DNA of 64,000 nt, taken from Ignavibacteriota bacterium (GTDB lineage: Bacteria > Bacteroidota > Ignavibacteria > Ignavibacteriales > Ignavibacteriaceae). The notes under the pieces are model-generated. The model worked only from the letters and a program-made list of their open reading frames with translations. It did no database searches and was not told the DNA's origin. Below, in pieces: positions 1 to 10,893 of the stretch. The stretch is from positions 3,767,001 through 3,831,000 of the forward strand of contig CP053446.1 of the NCBI GenBank assembly GCA_013285405.1, read 5' to 3'. Position numbers and translations under genes: made by a program. Each line of letters opens with the position of its first letter. Position 1 is the stretch's first letter.

Positions 1-1166
1 AATAATGAACTTCCCCCGTAACTAATAAAAGGTAATGGTATTCCGATAACAGGAAGTATTCCAACTACCATCCCGAGATTAATAATAAAATGAATCAGAT
101 AAACAGTAAGTATTCCAATCGAAACTAAACTCAGAAATTCATCCTTGGTGTTGAAAGTAAGCTTTAGAATCCGAAGGAACAGGATCAGAAAAATACTAAT
201 GACTATTATGCTGCCAATAAATCCAAACTCTTCGCCGATTACGCAAAATGCAAAATCTGTCCATTGTTCAGGTATAAATTGAAGCTGGGTTTGGTTCCCT
301 GATAAAAATCCTTTTCCTAAAAGTCCACCTGACCCTATCGCTACTTTCGCCTGAATAGTATTATATCCAGAACCAAGCGGATCTGCATTAGGATCCAGGA
401 ATGATTGAATCCGTCTTTGCTGATGTGGACTTAATGCATGATAAACGTAATCAGCAAAAAATCCGCTTGCCAAACCGATTGCAAAGATTGATGCACTAAA
501 AAATAAATTTCTCTTGAATGTAATAAGTAAAGCAATCACCAAAAGCATTGCGATTATGAAATAGACAGTACCAAATATTGATGCTATTGCAACAAATGCA
601 GGAGATAAAACTACGAATAATGAAAATGAGCTAATCCCCTTCCAGAAAAACATCATCAGAATAACACCCATAAAAACAATAGATGTGCCCATATCCGGTT
701 CAAGCAAAATTAGCATCACTGGTGTAAAACCAATTATTAAAGTAAAAAGAATATCTTTAAAGGAATCAATATTAGAACTATTTCTGCTTAGATAAGCTGC
801 GATTGCCATAATTGTAGCAATCTTTGCAAGTTCAGATGGCTGGAATCCAACTGCACCAATGACAAGCCAGCTTTTGGATCCGGATATTTGTCTCCCAATA
901 CCTAATACAGCTACAAGTAAAAGTAACGATACAATGTATCCCGGGATAGCCAATGTTTTAAAAACATTTGTTGGTAGTGAATATGTAATAAAGAAAATAA
1001 TGAAAGCAAAAACTCCCCATACTATCTGCCTTTGAAAATTTTCTTGTGCAAATGTATTATTGATTGTCGAACTGTAAATTGCAAGTAATCCAAATCCGAA
1101 CAGCGCTAATGCAGGCAGGAAGAGACCAAAGTCAAATTTATCTTTTATGTTATAATCAATTCTCAC
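1..1166 (-). CDS. rodA: Rod shape-determining protein RodA (SEDS glycosyltransferase), 3' end cut by window edge
   Basis: RodA polymerises lipid II glycan strands in the inner membrane, paired with PBP2, for side-wall elongation. Reading the minus strand from a GTG at 1164-1166 gives about 388 residues of a multi-pass membrane protein. It carries typical SEDS stretches: GSKSWLVIG then [10 protein letters not shown] after the first helices, LEPDMGTS, and near the window edge [12 protein letters not shown]. The C-terminal end lies outside the window, so it is partial. It starts 13 bp after the stop of mrdA and is last in the mreBCD-mrdA-rodA run. The GTG start is chosen because the first helix follows after about ten residues and no earlier in-frame start fits the spacing. 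Confidence 0.93.
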   Translation of the reverse strand, partial: MRIDYNIKDKFDFGLFLPALALFGFGLLAIYSSTINNTFAQENFQRQIVWGVFAFIIFFITYSLPTNVFKTLAIPGYIVSLLLLVAVLGIGRQISGSKSWLVIGAVGFQPSELAKIATIMAIAAYLSRNSSNIDSFKDILFTLIIGFTPVMLILLEPDMGTSIVFMGVILMMFFWKGISSFSLFVVLSPAFVAIASIFGTVYFIIAMLLVIALLITFKRNLFFSASIFAIGLASGFFADYVYHALSPHQQRRIQSFLDPNADPLGSGYNTIQAKVAIGSGGLLGKGFLSGNQTQLQFIPEQWTDFAFCVIGEEFGFIGSIIVISIFLILFLRILKLTFNTKDEFLSLVSIGILTVYLIHFIINLGMVVGILPVIGIPLPFISYGGSSL

Positions 1167-1179
1167 TTATACTCTTTCC

Positions 1180-2979
1180 TCAATGAGTTTTGACAACTGC
1201 AATTTGATTTTCAAGAGTACTTCCTTCTCCCTTAAAGCTATTCATATATGCTTGTATTACATTTTTAGCAATCGGTGCTGCATGAGTTCCACCGAAACCA
1301 ACGTTTTCAACCAGAACAGCAATTGCAATTTTTGGGTTTTCATACGGAGCAAAACCTACAAACCAGGCATGGTCTTCTCCGTGTGGGTTTTGGGCTGTTC
1401 CTGTTTTACCACAGATTTCTACATCAGGCAGTTTTATATGAGTTGCTGTTCCATGACCATTCACTACCAAGTACATTCCTTTTTTTACTATATCTAACGC
1501 CTCCTGGCTTACACCAGTACTAATTTCTTTAAATTCGAGAGGTACTAGCTTTTCAGTATTTATATCTATATATCCCTTGACAACATGTGGAATTTTTGTC
1601 TTCCCATTATTTGCTATAAGACTTGCATACATCGCTAATTGTAAAGGAGTAACGCTGACTTCACCCTGTCCGATACCAAGACTTGCCATAATACTCCTCG
1701 GCCATTTTTCACCGTATCTTTTTATATAGTAATTTTCATCTGGAATTAAACCGGGAACTTCTTCAGTCAGATCAACACCTGTAATTTTTCCAAATCCGAA
1801 TTTTGTCGCATACTCTTTCCATTTATCAATACCAATTTTATAAATGAGTCTATAGAAAAAAGAGTTACAGGATTTTTCAATTGCGGTAACTACATTAACG
1901 GTACCATGATTTCCGTGACATTTGAAGAATCTTCCAAAAGTAAAACCACCACCACATGTGATAGTATAAGATTCATCAATCACGCCCATGTCAAGTGCAG
2001 CAATTGCAGCAAGCATTTTAAAAGTTGAACCCGGCGGATGAATCGACATTGTTGCACGATTAAATAATGGTGTAAAAGGATTAGAGTAGATGCTGTCTAA
2101 AAAACTTCTTGGTGTGAAATATGAAAATCTATTAAGATCATAATCAGGTGAACTTACCATTGCTAAAATTTCACCGGAAGTAGGTTCAATAGCAACTAAC
2201 GCACCTCTTTTACCTTTGAATTGTTCTTCCGCTATTCTTTGAGCAGAAGCTTCGATACCAAGAACCAGATCTTTTCCCTTAATTGGAACGATGTCATCTT
2301 TTCCTTCCTGAAATCTTCCAATCTGTCTTTGCCGCGAATCCACAAGAACATATTTGTAACCTTTAGTACCGATGATTAATTTTTCATAAGTTTTTTCAAT
2401 ACCATTGTGACCAACATAGTCACCCGGGTTATAAAGTTCCTTTTCCTTGGCAAGTTGTTCAGGTGAGATTTCTTTAGTGTATCCAAAAGTATGGGATGCT
2501 ATAACCTGAGCAGGGTAAAAGCGCTGCATTTCGATAATATAATCAACACCAGTCAGATGTTCAGAATTTTCTTCATACCAGGCAATAACCTGGAAGTCAA
2601 CACCTCTGCGAACTTTAACCGGTAAAAATTTAGAATAGATTTTATTTTTCTTCAATAATCCTTTAATATATCCGGGTTCTGTACCTATGACAGCTTCTAA
2701 AATTTTATTGAGGCTTGTATCATAGTATGCCGGAGTTATCCTAAGAGTGTACGCAGGTACATTACTGACCAGCACTTTATAATTTCTATCATAAAAAACT
2801 CCACGCAGCGGCTGAAGTTCAATACTTTTTATACTATTATCTGTAGATTTTTTATCATATTCAATTGTATAAACGATTTGCATCTGGAATAATCTTCCGG
2901 CAAGAATTATCATCGTTGCAATAATAATTGCGAAGATAATCGTTTTACGTCTCAGCGAACCAAAATTTTCAGTCTTCAA
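1180..2979 (-). CDS. mrdA: Penicillin-binding protein 2 (peptidoglycan transpeptidase, elongasome)
   Basis: This class B PBP cross-links new peptidoglycan during elongation together with RodA. The 599-residue protein has a short cytoplasmic N-terminus, one membrane anchor at about residues 12-32, a PBP dimerisation domain, then the transpeptidase domain. The three catalytic motifs are visible: SxxK at S318-TFK321, SxN as SCN near residue 370, and KTG at K525-TG. Length matches the PBP2 family. Its ATG overlaps the mreD stop by 4 bp, which implies translational coupling. Orthology to MrdA rather than FtsI is supported by the mreBCD and rodA neighbours. Confidence 0.96.
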   Translation of the reverse strand: MKTENFGSLRRKTIIFAIIIATMIILAGRLFQMQIVYTIEYDKKSTDNSIKSIELQPLRGVFYDRNYKVLVSNVPAYTLRITPAYYDTSLNKILEAVIGTEPGYIKGLLKKNKIYSKFLPVKVRRGVDFQVIAWYEENSEHLTGVDYIIEMQRFYPAQVIASHTFGYTKEISPEQLAKEKELYNPGDYVGHNGIEKTYEKLIIGTKGYKYVLVDSRQRQIGRFQEGKDDIVPIKGKDLVLGIEASAQRIAEEQFKGKRGALVAIEPTSGEILAMVSSPDYDLNRFSYFTPRSFLDSIYSNPFTPLFNRATMSIHPPGSTFKMLAAIAALDMGVIDESYTITCGGGFTFGRFFKCHGNHGTVNVVTAIEKSCNSFFYRLIYKIGIDKWKEYATKFGFGKITGVDLTEEVPGLIPDENYYIKRYGEKWPRSIMASLGIGQGEVSVTPLQLAMYASLIANNGKTKIPHVVKGYIDINTEKLVPLEFKEISTGVSQEALDIVKKGMYLVVNGHGTATHIKLPDVEICGKTGTAQNPHGEDHAWFVGFAPYENPKIAIAVLVENVGFGGTHAAPIAKNVIQAYMNSFKGEGSTLENQIAVVKTH

Positions 2980-3464
2980 TCGAATGCTCTTCTATAAGGG
3001 ACAATTACCACTAAAATACTAACCACAGCAGTATAAATTGAAGGTAATAATGCGTGATTAAATAATGCCTGAACAAAGTTTGTATTAAAATCAATAACTG
3101 AGAATAGCGAAAAAATCGTTGCATTTATCAGAGCACATATCACGACAACTAATGAGAACGAATATGTGAACAGATATTTCTCGCGTTTGGTTTCTCCTGA
3201 AAAATAACCTGCAATAAAGCCGGCGACAGTTAATGAAAGCATATTGCTTCCAACAAGATTTCCTGAGATTAAATCATACAACAAACCATACAGAGCACCA
3301 TTGACAGTTCCAATTATCTGACCATTTGCAATAGCGAAATACACTACTGAAATCAAAAGAAGGTTTGGCACAACTTCCTGTATTGAAACAAACGGAATTA
3401 TTGTTAATTGTATTATAACAACAGGTATGAAAATGAGCAGTGGTATAAAATATTTCAGTTTCAT
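2976..3464 (-). CDS. mreD: Rod shape-determining protein MreD
   Basis: MreD is a small integral membrane partner of MreC in the rod complex. The 162-residue product is almost entirely hydrophobic, with about five or six predicted helices and the conserved glycine-rich stretch NGALYGLLYDLISGNLVG typical of MreD. It overlaps mreC upstream and mrdA downstream by 4 bp each, so the three genes are probably translationally coupled. The family is poorly conserved in sequence; the call rests on size, hydrophobicity, that motif and position. Confidence 0.9.
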   Translation of the reverse strand: MKLKYFIPLLIFIPVVIIQLTIIPFVSIQEVVPNLLLISVVYFAIANGQIIGTVNGALYGLLYDLISGNLVGSNMLSLTVAGFIAGYFSGETKREKYLFTYSFSLVVVICALINATIFSLFSVIDFNTNFVQALFNHALLPSIYTAVVSILVVIVPYRRAFD

Positions 3465-4294
3465 TGCTTGTTATAAAAATTCAGTTCAAGATTATTTTTT
3501 TCCACGTTCTCAACCTGCATCAAAACAAATACTGTTTCAACACTTAATACTTCTTCAAATGGATTTATTTGGATCAGATTAAGCAGACCACTTTTATCTT
3601 CTTCAATCTTCGAGACTACTCCAACTGGAATTGGAACAGGTATAATAGAGCTTATGTCTGAGGTTACGATTCTGTCGCCAATATCAAAATCAAATGTTCT
3701 TGGAACATCTACGATCAATAATTTTTCTCCATCCCATTTCATAATTCCATTTAACCGGTTTTTTTCATTTTTTACTGTCAGCTTGAGATCAACATTTTTA
3801 ATTGTTCTGATTATTGAAAAATTTTCTGAACAGGATTGAACGATACCAACCAATCCGCGATAGCTAATAACAGGCATTCCCGGTTTTATACCTCTGTTAA
3901 TTCCTGCGTTAATGGTGATTGTGTTTTGAGTTATAGATAAAGATTTTGATACTATATTCGCCGGCATAAGTGGTAACGAAATAGTGTCTTTCATTGCTAA
4001 CATACCTTTAAGCTCACTATTTAAAATACCTTGTTCTCTTAAAATGCTCATCTGCAGCATCAATTCTGCATTCAATTCTCTTAATGCCAGGTTTTCCTTT
4101 TTTAATTGTGTGATGTTAAATAAGTCGTAGAATATAGCTGTAACAGAAGCAAAACTGCCAAAAGCCAGTGCACGTACTTTTTGAACTTGTGGATTATTAT
4201 TCTGAGTGAGGAGTGAAAGACTAATAATAACCAGTAAAATTAAAACCAGATATTCCCTGAATTGATTCCAAACATATAAGATCAGCTTGAACAT
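3461..4294 (-). CDS. mreC: Rod shape-determining protein MreC
   Basis: MreC is a periplasmic scaffold linking MreB filaments to the PBP2/RodA synthase. The 277-residue protein has an N-terminal anchor (about residues 15-30), a coiled coil at about 60-95 (LKKENLALRELNAEL), then the beta-rich MreC core with the family pattern NAGINRGIKPGMPV followed by GLVGIV. Its start shares one base with the end of mreB (ATG overlapping the TAA/TGA junction) and its end overlaps mreD by 4 bp. Confidence 0.95.
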   Translation of the reverse strand: MFKLILYVWNQFREYLVLILLVIISLSLLTQNNNPQVQKVRALAFGSFASVTAIFYDLFNITQLKKENLALRELNAELMLQMSILREQGILNSELKGMLAMKDTISLPLMPANIVSKSLSITQNTITINAGINRGIKPGMPVISYRGLVGIVQSCSENFSIIRTIKNVDLKLTVKNEKNRLNGIMKWDGEKLLIVDVPRTFDFDIGDRIVTSDISSIIPVPIPVGVVSKIEEDKSGLLNLIQINPFEEVLSVETVFVLMQVENVEKNNLELNFYNKQ

Positions 4295-5319
4295 TAATAT
4301 CTTCTGTTACGAATAAGAACCTTTGAATATTCATTAAGATTTTCAATTACTTTTCCTGCACCACGTGCAACCGCAGTCAACGGGTCTTCAGCAACATGAA
4401 CCGGCAGATTAGTTTCCATTTTAATTCGCTCGTCGAGACCTTTTAACAAAGCTCCGCCACCGGTCAGCATCACTCCACGATCAAGAATATCAGCAGATAA
4501 TTCCGGTGGTGTTCGTTCAAGAGTTTGTCGTACAGTATTTACAATCTGTGTAATTGCTTCATTTAGTGCTTCACGAATTTCAACAGAACTGACTTCAGTG
4601 GTTTTGGGAATACCACCGACAAGATCACGACCTTTGACTTGAATTGTAATTTCTTCTTTCAAAGGAACGGCTGATCCTACTTCACACTTAATTGCTTCGG
4701 CTGTTCTTTCACCAATAAGAATGTTATGATTTCTTTTGAAGAATTGCATAATTGCATAATTCATTTCATCACCAGCAATCCTGATTGATTCTTCGTTAAC
4801 AATTCCAGAAAGTGCAATCACCGCTATTTCAGTTGTTCCTCCGCCAATATCAATAATCATATTTCCAACCGGTGCATGAACATCAATTCCGATTCCAATA
4901 GCAGCAGCCATTGGTTCAGCAACAAGGTGAACTTCTTTTGCGCCTGCATGTTCAGCACTATCCCTGACTGCTCTCTTTTCAACTTCAGTGACTCCACTGG
5001 GTACTGCAACCACAACTCTTCTACTGCTTAATGCGCCAGCCTTCACACGTTTAATGAATGCACGAATCATTCCTTCAGCAATTTCAAAATCTGCAATAAC
5101 ACCATCCCGCATTGGACGGGTTACTTTAATTTCTTTATGTTCTCTTCCCTGCATTTCTTTAGCTTTATTTCCAAGCGCGATAATTCTTTTTGAACTTTTA
5201 TCAAAGGCTACTATTGAAGGCTCATTCAACACAATACCTTTCCCTTTAACGTAGATCAGCGTGTTGGCAGTTCCAAGATCTATTGCAATGTCTGTTGAAA
5301 AAAAGTCAATTAATCCCAT
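4294..5319 (-). CDS. mreB: Cell shape-determining actin-like ATPase MreB
   Basis: MreB forms membrane-bound actin-like filaments that direct rod elongation. The 341-residue protein shows the actin-fold phosphate-1 loop (DLGTANTLIYVKGKGIVLNE, about residues 15-35), the phosphate-2 loop (IDIGGGTTEIAVI) and the adenosine motif (MLTGGGALLKG). Length is normal. It is the first mre gene, 8 bp after purH, so it is probably transcribed with the purine genes upstream. No missing residue was noticed. Confidence 0.97.
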   Translation of the reverse strand: MGLIDFFSTDIAIDLGTANTLIYVKGKGIVLNEPSIVAFDKSSKRIIALGNKAKEMQGREHKEIKVTRPMRDGVIADFEIAEGMIRAFIKRVKAGALSSRRVVVAVPSGVTEVEKRAVRDSAEHAGAKEVHLVAEPMAAAIGIGIDVHAPVGNMIIDIGGGTTEIAVIALSGIVNEESIRIAGDEMNYAIMQFFKRNHNILIGERTAEAIKCEVGSAVPLKEEITIQVKGRDLVGGIPKTTEVSSVEIREALNEAITQIVNTVRQTLERTPPELSADILDRGVMLTGGGALLKGLDERIKMETNLPVHVAEDPLTAVARGAGKVIENLNEYSKVLIRNRRY

Positions 5320-5327
5320 AAATCCTC

Positions 5328-6845
5328 TTAATGTTTAAAGTGCCTTATTCCTGTAAAAACCATAGAAATATTTTTATGGTTAGCAGCATCAATTACTTCC
5401 TGATCTCTGACTGAACCACCCGGCTGAATTACAGATACGGCACCACAATTTACAATTTCAATTAAACCATCTGCAAAAGGAAAAAATGCATCCGATGCAG
5501 CAACAGATCCTGTAAGATCCAATCCGTGCTCCTCTGCTTTCATCTTCGCAATCTTTGCTGAATCGATTCTCGACATCTGTCCTGCACCAACACCAAGTGT
5601 TGCTTTATCTTTTACAAATACAATTGCGTTTGATTTTGTGTACTTTGCAATCTTCCATGCAAATTTCAGGTCTTCCAATTCATCAGCAGTAGGTTTTTTA
5701 TCGGTTACGGTTTTTAGTTTATTTTCATCAAGATCCAATAAATCTGCATCCTGAACTATAGCACCACCGGGAACCGACCTGAATGTAATCTTATCAGTCA
5801 AAACAGATTTTTTTTGTTTTAATAATCTTCTATCTTTTTTCTTTTTTAATATTGCAACAGCACCTGCAGTATATTCCGGGGCGCATACAACTTCCAGGAA
5901 AATTTCATTCAATTTTTCCGCAAGTTTTTCATCAACAATAGAAGTAAAAGCAACAATTCCTCCAAAAGAAGAAACCGGGTCACATTTTAATGCTTTCAGA
6001 TAAGCTGCGATTGAATTTTCTCCGATAGCCGCACCAGCCGGATTGTTATGCTTGATGATACTGCATGCGTTTTTTCCAAGACTCTCTGCCAATTCAACTG
6101 CTGAAACAAGATCCAGAATATTATTATACGAAAGTTCTTTTCCATGTAAGAATTCAAAGTTTTCATAAAACTCACCATACACGCCTGCTTGCTGGTGTGG
6201 ATTTTCTCCGTAGCGTAATGCAGAAGCAAGTTTAAAACTTATATTAAAATAATTTGAAGATAAATTCATTTTGGTTTGTAATGAGTTTACAATGTGAGAA
6301 TCGTAATCCGCCGTGTGTGCAATCGCTGCAATTGCCAATTTCTGTCTTGTTTCCTGACTGATGTTTCCGGCTTTTAACTCTTCAAGAAAAGGTTTGTATT
6401 GAGCGGTGTCAGTTAGTATTGAAACATACTTATTATTTTTTGCTGCAGCTCTGATCATTGTTGGACCACCGATATCAATATTCTCAATAAGAGTATCAAG
6501 ATCAGCATCCGGATTTTTTGAAATTTCTTTGAAGGGATATAGATTAACGCAAACAATTTCTATCGGAAAAATATTGTTTTCTTCGGCTTCTCTCTGATCG
6601 GAGGAATTATCTCTTCGCATCAAGATTCCTCCGCTGATTTTTGGGTGAAGAGTTTTTACTCTGCCATGAAATATTTCAGGAAATCCTGTAACGTCTTTAA
6701 TTTCAGTTACGGAGATTCCACTTTCTGATAAGAGTCTGAATGTATTACCAGTAGCAATCAGTTCAAAACCAAGTTCTTGCAGACCTGCTGCAAAATCAAT
6801 AATTCCTGACTTATCAAAAACACTGATTAGAGCTAATTTTTTCAA
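5328..6845 (-). CDS. purH: Bifunctional AICAR formyltransferase / IMP cyclohydrolase
   Basis: PurH catalyses the last two steps of IMP synthesis: AICAR to FAICAR with 10-formyl-THF, then ring closure. The 505-residue protein has the N-terminal MGS-like cyclohydrolase domain (about 1-145, with FHGRVKTLHPKISGGIL) and the C-terminal formyltransferase domain with the KHNNPAG motif that carries the catalytic Lys-His. Length is close to the usual 510-530. It sits 30 bp after purN and 8 bp before mreB, and the operon couples purine synthesis to cell-shape genes. Confidence 0.96.
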   Translation of the reverse strand: MKKLALISVFDKSGIIDFAAGLQELGFELIATGNTFRLLSESGISVTEIKDVTGFPEIFHGRVKTLHPKISGGILMRRDNSSDQREAEENNIFPIEIVCVNLYPFKEISKNPDADLDTLIENIDIGGPTMIRAAAKNNKYVSILTDTAQYKPFLEELKAGNISQETRQKLAIAAIAHTADYDSHIVNSLQTKMNLSSNYFNISFKLASALRYGENPHQQAGVYGEFYENFEFLHGKELSYNNILDLVSAVELAESLGKNACSIIKHNNPAGAAIGENSIAAYLKALKCDPVSSFGGIVAFTSIVDEKLAEKLNEIFLEVVCAPEYTAGAVAILKKKKDRRLLKQKKSVLTDKITFRSVPGGAIVQDADLLDLDENKLKTVTDKKPTADELEDLKFAWKIAKYTKSNAIVFVKDKATLGVGAGQMSRIDSAKIAKMKAEEHGLDLTGSVAASDAFFPFADGLIEIVNCGAVSVIQPGGSVRDQEVIDAANHKNISMVFTGIRHFKH

Positions 6846-6875
6846 TGCATCATATGAGGTTTGTATGAATAAAAA

Positions 6876-7484
6876 TTAAATTGAGACCCGCACCCTGCTA
6901 TTCTCAACAAAGACTTTGCCAAGTGCAAATTTCTCAATCACGTATGGCAAGAGTTGATGTTCAACGTCCAGAACACGTTCGGCAATCTCTTCTGGTGAAT
7001 TAACACCTGAAATATCTACACATCTCTGGGCGATAATTCTTCCTGTGTCGTAAGTTTCGTCCACAAAATGTACAGTTGCACCGGATACCTGAGCTGAAGA
7101 TTTATAAACTGCCTGATGCACTTTAATCCCGAACATTCCAGGTCCACCAAAATGCGGAAGCAATGCAGGATGTATGTTGATAATCTTGCTTCGAAAGGTT
7201 TTTATAAAATTTTCGGGAATAAGTTTTAAAAATCCTGCAAGTACAATCAATCCCACATTTAAATTTATAAGAACAGATATAAGTTCGTCGAAGGAGATAA
7301 ATCCTTCTTTCTTACCAACACAAAAAACCGGGATCGAAAATTTTTTAGCTATATCGAACGCAGGACAATATAATTTATCACCAACCACTGCTTTTACCTC
7401 GACAATATTTTTCAGAATTGGTGACTCGAGTATAGCTTTTAGGTTTGAACCCCGACCTGATACAAAGACCGCCAGTGCTAACAC
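6876..7484 (-). CDS. purN: Phosphoribosylglycinamide formyltransferase (GART)
   Basis: PurN transfers a formyl group from 10-formyl-THF to GAR in purine synthesis. The 202-residue protein has the N-terminal GRGSNLKAI phosphate-binding motif and the catalytic region NIHPALLPHFGG followed by the loop with GATVHFVDETYDTG. The start is a GTG at 7482-7484 with an AGGAA Shine-Dalgarno-like stretch just upstream; no in-frame ATG is available nearby. It is the first gene after the TPR protein and has its own promoter-like signal. Confidence 0.94.
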   Translation of the reverse strand: MLALAVFVSGRGSNLKAILESPILKNIVEVKAVVGDKLYCPAFDIAKKFSIPVFCVGKKEGFISFDELISVLINLNVGLIVLAGFLKLIPENFIKTFRSKIINIHPALLPHFGGPGMFGIKVHQAVYKSSAQVSGATVHFVDETYDTGRIIAQRCVDISGVNSPEEIAERVLDVEHQLLPYVIEKFALGKVFVENSRVRVSI

Positions 7485-7505
7485 ATTCCTGTTAAATTAT
7501 TTGGT

Positions 7506-7537
7506 CAAAACTACTTAAACAGAATTAATTTATCAAA
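7506..7537 (-). promoter_or_regulatory. Bacteroidota-type promoter for purN
   Basis: On the minus strand TTTG (7534-7537), 20 bases, then TAGTTTTG (7506-7513) match the Bacteroidota -33/-7 consensus TTTG-N(19-21)-TAnnTTTG. The predicted start of transcription is about 15 bases before the purN GTG. Motif match only. Confidence 0.55.
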
Positions 7538-7556
7538 TAACTATGCTGTCATACAA

Positions 7557-9083
7557 TTATTTTTCTTCAAGAGTGAACGAAAGGTAACTGAGTTTATCCT
7601 TGAGTTTATTTTCATAATAATAATTTCTGAATTGACCAGCGTAGCCGATAAAAAATTCAGCATCTACATTATTGTTCAATTCTTTGCTGGCTCTTGCAGC
7701 ATAATAACAAGCGAAGGGTTTTACCCAGAGTTCACATTCATTAAAATTAAAAACAGCAACAGCGTACTCGAGTGATTTTTTAAATTTACCCTGATAAAAA
7801 AGTGCGTTGCTGAAACACAGGATAGCCTCAGCGCGTAAAGTATCAGAGACAGGAAGTTCAATAAATTTTTCGAGTGAATCCACTGCAGCTTTAAACTTTC
7901 CTGCATCAATCATATTATTTATCAGGATCAACTTCAATTCATTTGAAGCTGGAAGTTTAGTTAAATATTCTTCCCCTTTTTTCTTTGCATACGCGTCATC
8001 ATCTAAATCCATATTCCCTTCATCAGTTTTATCAAAGTATAATAATGCTGAGAGCGAATCTCCTTCGATAAGATGGCTCAATCCGATTTTTAATGCTACA
8101 ACACTTTTAAAATGATCATCAACAGTTTGTTCAAGAAACCTGTTGTAATATTTTCTTGATTCATCGTAATCACCTTTGGCGTAAAGAATATTCCCCATAA
8201 GCATTGCCGAATAATTTTTCAACTGAATGAAATTTGTATCTGTCGAAGAATAAATTGTCATATAATTTCTTGACGCACTTGATAAATCAAAAGTCTTTAC
8301 CTGAAGATTTGCTAATGCGAAGCGGAACAATAAATTTTTTGGAAATCTGAATATCAACTCATTTAATAGTTTCTTTGATTGAGCGTACTTAAGCAGGAAT
8401 TCTGAAAATATCTGAGACAGATAAAACTTAGCTTCAACTTTTGCAAAATTTCCTTTCTTCGATGCAATCTCAAGAAACTGCAATCCTTTCTTTTTATCAC
8501 CAGCCATTCCAACTAAATTTATTGCCCAGGACCATGTTTGCGGAGCCTGAGATATTGCAAAGTTGAACAATCCTTTTCCCATATATGCATCATAGTATAA
8601 ACTGTCTTTGGCTAAAAGTTCATCAGAATATAGATGAAATTTTCTTGCAGCAAATACAGCATCAAAATAGTTTTCATCTCTTGTGTAAGCAAAAGTACGA
8701 TTTCCATAAACGGAACTGAGAATGTATAAACTAAAAAGGTCTGATGAATCACTCTTTAATTTTATCTCAGCTTTTTCAATTGCTGAGTCACTAAGTTCTA
8801 TGAATTTATTTAAATTACTTTCATCTTTGCTATCAAGATAGAACCAGAGGTAACTTATAGACTTATAATGATATCCTGCAGGATGATCCGGGTACTTACT
8901 TAAAATTGAATTAAATGTTTTATCAGATGATTTAAAGTTGAAATTGTAAAGGGCTTCAAGTCCGGTTGATATTCTGGTTTTAAGATCTGATTGAGGATAG
9001 ATAAAAGTTACATTTAAAGATAAAAAGCAAATTATAACAAGAATAATCTTATATAAATTTTTTAGAAGGTTGTGAGATAACAT
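7557..9083 (-). CDS. Secreted tetratricopeptide-repeat protein, function unknown
   Basis: A 508-residue protein with an N-terminal hydrophobic signal (about residues 12-30, ending near IYPQS) followed by alpha-helical repeats spaced at roughly 35-40 residues (patterns such as YYDAYMGKGLFNFA and GDYDESRKYYNRFL). This fits a periplasmic or outer-membrane-associated TPR scaffold. No catalytic motif was found. It lies between pyrG (45 bp upstream) and purN (72 bp downstream) on the same strand, but purN has its own promoter-like signal. I cannot assign a process; a role in envelope assembly would be a guess. Confidence 0.8.
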   Translation of the reverse strand: MLSHNLLKNLYKIILVIICFLSLNVTFIYPQSDLKTRISTGLEALYNFNFKSSDKTFNSILSKYPDHPAGYHYKSISYLWFYLDSKDESNLNKFIELSDSAIEKAEIKLKSDSSDLFSLYILSSVYGNRTFAYTRDENYFDAVFAARKFHLYSDELLAKDSLYYDAYMGKGLFNFAISQAPQTWSWAINLVGMAGDKKKGLQFLEIASKKGNFAKVEAKFYLSQIFSEFLLKYAQSKKLLNELIFRFPKNLLFRFALANLQVKTFDLSSASRNYMTIYSSTDTNFIQLKNYSAMLMGNILYAKGDYDESRKYYNRFLEQTVDDHFKSVVALKIGLSHLIEGDSLSALLYFDKTDEGNMDLDDDAYAKKKGEEYLTKLPASNELKLILINNMIDAGKFKAAVDSLEKFIELPVSDTLRAEAILCFSNALFYQGKFKKSLEYAVAVFNFNECELWVKPFACYYAARASKELNNNVDAEFFIGYAGQFRNYYYENKLKDKLSYLSFTLEEK

Positions 9084-9128
9084 TTTATCTGGCGGTAAAA
9101 GAATTAAATGCTTTTAAAAAAATGATTT

Positions 9129-10757
<1,629 letters not shown>

Positions 10758-10776
10758 TTAGTTTTTTTTTTGCTTT

Positions 10777-10807
10777 CAAATATAGAGTAAGAGGTTTTGA
10801 TAAACAA
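10777..10807 (-). promoter_or_regulatory. Bacteroidota-type promoter for pyrG
   Basis: On the minus strand TTG (10805-10807), 20 bases, then TATATTTG (10777-10784), an exact TAnnTTTG box 19 bases before the pyrG ATG. Motif match only. Confidence 0.55.
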
Positions 10808-10847
10808 TCAGCAGTAAGGGAGGGAGATGGTTGATTAAAGAATTTAA

Positions 10848-10869
10848 AAAGCCGCTCAATAGCGGCTTT
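10848..10869 (-). terminator. Rho-independent terminator closing the T9SS array
   Basis: Minus-strand reading: AAAGCCGCT, loop ATTG, AGCGGCTTT followed by TTAAATT. The nine-pair stem with a GC core and T-rich tail sits 25 bases after the stop of the last large T9SS gene and before the pyrG promoter, so it separates the two transcription units. Confidence 0.8.
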
Positions 10870-10893
10870 GAAAAATTCAAACAATATATATGG

